DNA of 64,000 nt, taken from contig JAJDVX010000029.1 of the NCBI GenBank assembly GCA_022825895.1, forward strand, positions 25,474-89,473, written 5' to 3'. The first letter of the stretch is position 1; every line of letters starts with the position of its first letter. This document shows, in pieces, positions 60,734 to 64,000 of the stretch. The DNA comes from Chloroflexota bacterium (GTDB lineage Bacteria > Chloroflexota > UBA11872). Position numbers and translations under genes: made by a program. The notes under the pieces were generated by a model. The model was not told the DNA's origin and did no database searches. It saw only the letters and a program-made list of their open reading frames with translations.

Positions 60734-60795
60734 GGCGTTCACCTAATCGACGCGAGCCCGTGAGCCTACGCCATTCAAGCCACTCTTTCCCAAGA

Positions 60796-60873
60796 GAGAC
60801 CTGTGCCTAACCCTCATCGTCCCCTGAACTACTCCACCGCCGGTCCCAACCACCCTCAGGCTACGCAAAGGCC
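60796..60873. repeat. Short palindromic repeat remnant
   Basis: GAGAGACCTGTGCCTAAC at the left and GGCTACGCAAAGGCC at the right, a worn copy of the arms found at 31029 and 58907. It lies between the sulfatase start and the small protein gene. Confidence 0.6.
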
Positions 60874-60982
60874 GCAACTGGAACCCCGCTGGCTACAATC
60901 CGACTGGGCGGGTGGTCGCCGACCACGGACCGGATCTCACTTGATCGGCGAGGGCCAGGGATCCCTGCGCACGGAGGAACCG

Positions 60983-61201
60983 ATGACCACTGACCCGCAG
61001 CGATTGGCCCGCCTGGAGGGTGCGTACGAGCATTTGGCAACCAGGGCTGACCTCAAAGGCTTGGAACTGCGGCTTACGGCCGAGATAGCCGGGTTGACCC
61101 GGGCAATGGCAGCCCAAACCCGCTGGCTGGCCGGCCTCGTCCTGGCGGCGGCCGCGGCCGCGGCTGGCGTCGTGATTGCCGTCGACCGCCTGGCGGGCTG
61201 A
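60983..61201 (+). CDS. Small coiled-coil membrane protein
   Basis: 72 residues from ATG 60983 after GGAGGAACCG. An amphipathic N-terminal helix (residues ~5-38, RADLKGLELRLTAEIAGL) followed by one hydrophobic span (~46-66) and a short tail. The plan matches DUF1640/CCDC90-like proteins, but only weakly. It is not clearly related to the 1833 and 30017 small proteins. Confidence 0.6.
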   Translation: MTTDPQRLARLEGAYEHLATRADLKGLELRLTAEIAGLTRAMAAQTRWLAGLVLAAAAAAAGVVIAVDRLAG

Positions 61202-61240
61202 CGCCCCGTACCCAACCGCCGCCGGATCTTCCCCTCTCCT

Positions 61241-61665
61241 GAGAGACCCTTCCGTAACCCGAGGGGCGAGTGTGCGGTATCAATATCCTCAAAGGGGCGC
61301 GCCTCTTCACCCTCTCCAAGGGGAGAGGAGAATTCTGGCGACTTCGCCAGAAGGAAGATGCGGGGTCTTCCGCACACCCAATCCTGAGTTATGCAAAGGT
61401 CTCCTGGGGGAGAGGGTTGGGGTGAAGGGTCTTCCGGGCAACCACTGCCCAAACTCACCGCAGACCCCTCGCACTCCAATCGCCGGGCGTCCCTCTTTCT
61501 CCCTCTCCCTTGAGGGAGAGGGCTGGGGTGAGGGTGGCAGCTACCCCCAACGCCCACGCCGGCGTCCGGCAACCAGGCTCGCCAAACCAACCTCTTAATC
61601 CGTCTCCTGTGGGCGAGGGTTGGTATGAAGGTCTTTCAGTCACCCACCCCCCGGGGTTACTCAGC
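61241..61665. repeat. Palindromic intergenic repeat cluster
   Basis: Two or three units: GAGAGACCCTTCCGTAAC to AGTTATGCAAAGGTCTC (about 61383-61402), then a second unit with CCCTCTCCCTTGAGGGAGAGGG (61500-61522). Includes the hairpin TTCTGGCGA-CT-TCGCCAGAA (61333-61352), which recurs at 63543. The 61202-61753 spacer holds no gene. Confidence 0.75.
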
Positions 61666-61753
61666 ATTCGCCAGCAGAGGTCCGTCCGGACTGCTGGCGG
61701 CTTGCGCGGCGGTCGGTCACACTGCCCCCGTCCGCCGACATTGGACCTGAACT

Positions 61754-62503
61754 ATGCCTTCAATGCGACCGAACCGCGTCAAGCACAAGCTGGCTGACGG
61801 TGAATTGGCCACGGGCGTGATGGGCACCGGGATGACCGCGGACCTGATCGAGTGGCTGGGGCCGCTGGGCTTCGACTCCGTCTGGCTGGAAGGCGAGCAC
61901 GGGCCGCTGGACTACCGCGACATCCCCGACCAGTCGCGCGCCGCCGACCTCTGGGGCATGACCTCCATCGTGCGCGTCAACGAGAACCGCTACGGCCCCA
62001 TCTACCGCGTGCTGGACCTCGGCGCCCAGGGCGTCTGCGTGCCGCATGTCGACACGCGCGACCAGGCCCAGGCCGTGGCCGACGCCTCCAAGTTCTTTCC
62101 CGTGGGCAAGCGCGGCATGACCACCTCCCGCCAGGGATACGGCGCCTCGGACTTCTACGAGCGGGCCAACGACGAGTGCCTGGCCATCATCCTCATCGAG
62201 GACATCCTGGCCGTGAACAACCTTGACGAGATCCTGCAAGTCGAGGGCGTGGATATCTTCTACGTCGCGCCCGGCGACCTCGGTCAGAGCCTTGGTCACA
62301 TGGACTCCACGCACCCTGAGGTACAGGCGGTGATCGACCAGGCCCTGGCGACCATCGTGGCCTCGGGCCGCCACGCCGGAACCCTGGTCACGTCCGCCAA
62401 CGTCGAACGCTACGTCGACATGGGCGTCGGCTTCGTCACCACCGGCCTCAACGCCTGGATAGCCGAAGGCGCCAAGGACTTCCTTGCGAAGGTGGGGCGC
62501 TAG
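61754..62503 (+). CDS. HpcH/HpaI-family aldolase
   Basis: 249 residues. GFDSVWLEGEHGPLDYRDI, VRVNENRYGPIYRVLDLGAQGVCVPHVDT with metal Glu/Asp residues, and ILIEDILAVNNLDEIL, DIFYVAPGDLGQSLG. Class II 2-keto-3-deoxy-sugar/4-hydroxy-2-oxoheptanedioate aldolase family. Its stop overlaps the SDR stop convergently. Substrate unknown. Confidence 0.92.
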   Translation: MPSMRPNRVKHKLADGELATGVMGTGMTADLIEWLGPLGFDSVWLEGEHGPLDYRDIPDQSRAADLWGMTSIVRVNENRYGPIYRVLDLGAQGVCVPHVDTRDQAQAVADASKFFPVGKRGMTTSRQGYGASDFYERANDECLAIILIEDILAVNNLDEILQVEGVDIFYVAPGDLGQSLGHMDSTHPEVQAVIDQALATIVASGRHAGTLVTSANVERYVDMGVGFVTTGLNAWIAEGAKDFLAKVGR

Positions 62504-63267
62504 GTCTTCAGCGCCGCCTCTGTGTCCGCGCTGAGGTCGCGCAGCTGCGTAGGCCGCACGTAGACCTCCTCGATTAGCGTGCGGCCGGGTATGCAGGCGC
62601 AGAGGCGGACGATTTCGGCCAGGTCCTCGGACTGCATCATGGTGGCGCGCGCCTCGGCATCGGGAACCAGCTTGCGTCGTTCCAGGATCGGCGTGTCGAC
62701 TTCGCCCGGGAAGATCGTGCAGGCCCGCAGGCCGTGGCTGCGGAGCTCGTTGTTGACGCTCTTCATCACGCTCGCGACGGCCGCTTTCGCGGCGCCATAG
62801 GCGACGCCGGCCATCGTGCCGGCGGTGACGGCGGCGTACGACGAAATGGTGATCACGGTGCCGCTGCCCCGCTCCAGCATCCCCGGCAACGCCGCCTGCG
62901 TGAGCACCAGCGGAGCCGTCACGTTGAGCCGCTGCACGCCCTCGAAGTCGTCCGGCTCGATCCTTCGTACGGTGCGCGACTTGCTCCCGCCGCCGGCGTT
63001 GTTTACGAGCACATCCAGCCGCCCGAACTCGGCCTCGGTCCGGCCCACCACCTCGCGCGCGGCTTCGGGATCAGTGATGTCGGCCGCGACTGCCAGCGCC
63101 TGGCCGCCCGCATCCCGAATCATGGCCGCCGTTTCATCCAGCAACCCCTGCCGCCGCCCAACCAACGCCACCGCCGCGCCTTCCCCCGCCAGCGCAATCG
63201 CACTCGCCCGCCCAATCCCCGTCCCAGCCCCCGTAACCAATGCGGCCTGTCCATCGAGCTGATTCAT
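62500..63267 (-). CDS. Short-chain dehydrogenase/reductase
   Basis: 255 residues. TGAGTGIGRASAIAL cofactor site, NNAGGG, ISSYAAV and YGAAKAA giving Ser-Tyr-Lys catalytic residues, PGEVDTPI. The residue after the second strand is Arg (VGRR), suggesting NADP. Classical SDR; substrate unknown. Confidence 0.92.
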   Translation of the reverse strand: MNQLDGQAALVTGAGTGIGRASAIALAGEGAAVALVGRRQGLLDETAAMIRDAGGQALAVAADITDPEAAREVVGRTEAEFGRLDVLVNNAGGGSKSRTVRRIEPDDFEGVQRLNVTAPLVLTQAALPGMLERGSGTVITISSYAAVTAGTMAGVAYGAAKAAVASVMKSVNNELRSHGLRACTIFPGEVDTPILERRKLVPDAEARATMMQSEDLAEIVRLCACIPGRTLIEEVYVRPTQLRDLSADTEAALKT

Positions 63268-63407
63268 CGCGGCGCCTGCCTTTCGCGGCTGCTGGATTCT
63301 CGGTATTGGCTCACTCTGAGGAGCAGCGCTACGTCCGCCGAGTTGCGACGTCGATCACCGCGTCTTCGCGCACCTCAGATCACCCCCATCATCCCATCCA
63401 TGGCCCC

Positions 63408-63880
63408 GCGGAGACCCTTTCAGAACTACCCTCGTGCCCGAAGGCGCCGCGGCTCCAGTTCCCTCTCCCCGGAGACTTTTACACAGCCCCGGCATCCTCA
63501 AAGCTTCGGCCCCTCTTTCCCCTCTCCCACGGGAGAGGAGACTTTTGGCGACTTCGCCAGAAGGAAGGTGAGGGGTCCTCCGCACCCCTGCCCCAACCTC
63601 CCCCTAAGCAGAGGCGGCGGCACTCTTTCCCCTCTCCTGCGGGAGAGGCAGGACCTGTCCTGAGCTAGCCGAAGGATTCGGCCGTTCTCGGCCGAAATCG
63701 GTGAAGGGTCTTCCGGGCAACCAACCTTGGGTTATGCAAGAGTCTCTCCTGCCTGGGCGAAAGGGCCGGGGTAAGGGTCTTCCGCCCACCCCCACGCGCT
63801 TCAGGACGAGCGCCGCCGTGCGCTTCCCACGCCAGGCGCCACTCTTTCCCTCTCCCTTGAGGAGACCTTTGCATAACTGG
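63408..63880. repeat. Palindromic intergenic repeat cluster
   Basis: At least three units with GGAGACC(C/T)TTTNCA-AAC arms (about 63409, 63470, 63862), CCCTCTCC...GGAGAGG stems, the hairpin TTGGCGACTTCGCCAGAA (63545) and TCGGCCGTTCTCGGCCGA (63678). GGGTTATGCAAGAGTCTC near 63730. No gene seen in 63268-64000. Confidence 0.75.
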
Positions 63881-64000
63881 GCCGGCAGGCGACCATGGGG
63901 CGGACGGGAGGGTGGTGGAGGTGACGCATGCATCGGCCGATGGGGAATGCCTCGTTGATGGACGGGCTGCTGCCGGAAAAGGTCGGCCGCAACGCGCCAT

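Noticed and set aside
63665..64000. Gene at the right edge of the window
   Set aside because: Both-strand frames here are Arg/Pro-rich and cover the palindromic repeats; no motif or start is convincing.

Overview
The window is high-G+C bacterial chromosome, densely coded on both strands. No 16S rRNA or other phylogenetic anchor is present apart from ribosomal proteins L21 and L27. The gene mix fits an uncultured, probably marine or host-associated bacterium, with Chloroflexota my best guess: many oxidoreductases, SMP-30 and amidohydrolase enzymes, sulfatase, sialidase, phosphonate enzymes, ERG24-like reductases and many toxin-antitoxin remnants. That assignment is inference only.

Layout. 1-1744: two tandem sterol-reductase-like membrane enzymes. 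1833-14995: a catabolic and stress region (amidohydrolase, D-2-hydroxyacid dehydrogenase, secreted intradiol-dioxygenase-like lipoprotein, DHA2-type efflux pump with its TetR regulator, GH32-like protein, SMP-30 lactonase, VapBC, a broken HigBA, GNAT). 15231-28679: a mosaic, island-like stretch that looks lower in G+C. It holds a PurC fused to an ankyrin-protein leader domain; a peroxiredoxin whose peroxidatic position is an in-frame TGA followed by a SECIS-like hairpin; a minus-strand group of phosphonate-associated genes (nucleotidyltransferase, MetE-like enzyme, tyrosine phosphatase, alcohol dehydrogenase, phosphonatase-like HAD) interrupted by IS3-family remains; a serine-recombinase relic; a large unrecognised GTPase; HicAB; and several tRNA-Ala genes and relics. 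28949-29559: rplU-rpmA. 31280-32494: phosphonoacetate hydrolase. 33787-41758: an exopolysaccharide operon on the minus strand (multi-TM protein, two GT4 transferases, polyprenyl glycosylphosphotransferase, two Wzz-like proteins, a CpsD-like protein without its P-loop). 42037-48770: UgpC-type ATPase, YihY, a Tat-exported six-hairpin hydrolase, an M23 peptidase and small proteins. 48925: tRNA-Arg. 49275-52491: zur-znuACB with two palindromic operators. 52594-63267: Gfo/Idh/MocA dehydrogenase, RlpA-like protein, GH127-like hydrolase, sialidase, quinone-oxidoreductase-like protein, sulfatase, HpcH aldolase and SDR.

Two themes recur. One is duplication followed by decay: fragments of SMP-30, GNAT, HicAB, tRNA-Ala, a RelE-type toxin and transposase/recombinase genes lie near intact relatives. 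The other is a family of palindromic, terminator-like repeats filling the intergenic spaces at 31.0, 58.9-59.2, 60.8, 61.2-61.7 and 63.4-63.9 kb.

The strongest candidates for something new are the putative selenocysteine peroxiredoxin (17922-18380), the leader-PurC fusion with its internal ribosome binding site, the phosphonate-associated gene group, and the lone large GTPase beside the recombinase relic. All start choices and family assignments come from reading the sequence; no database search was run.
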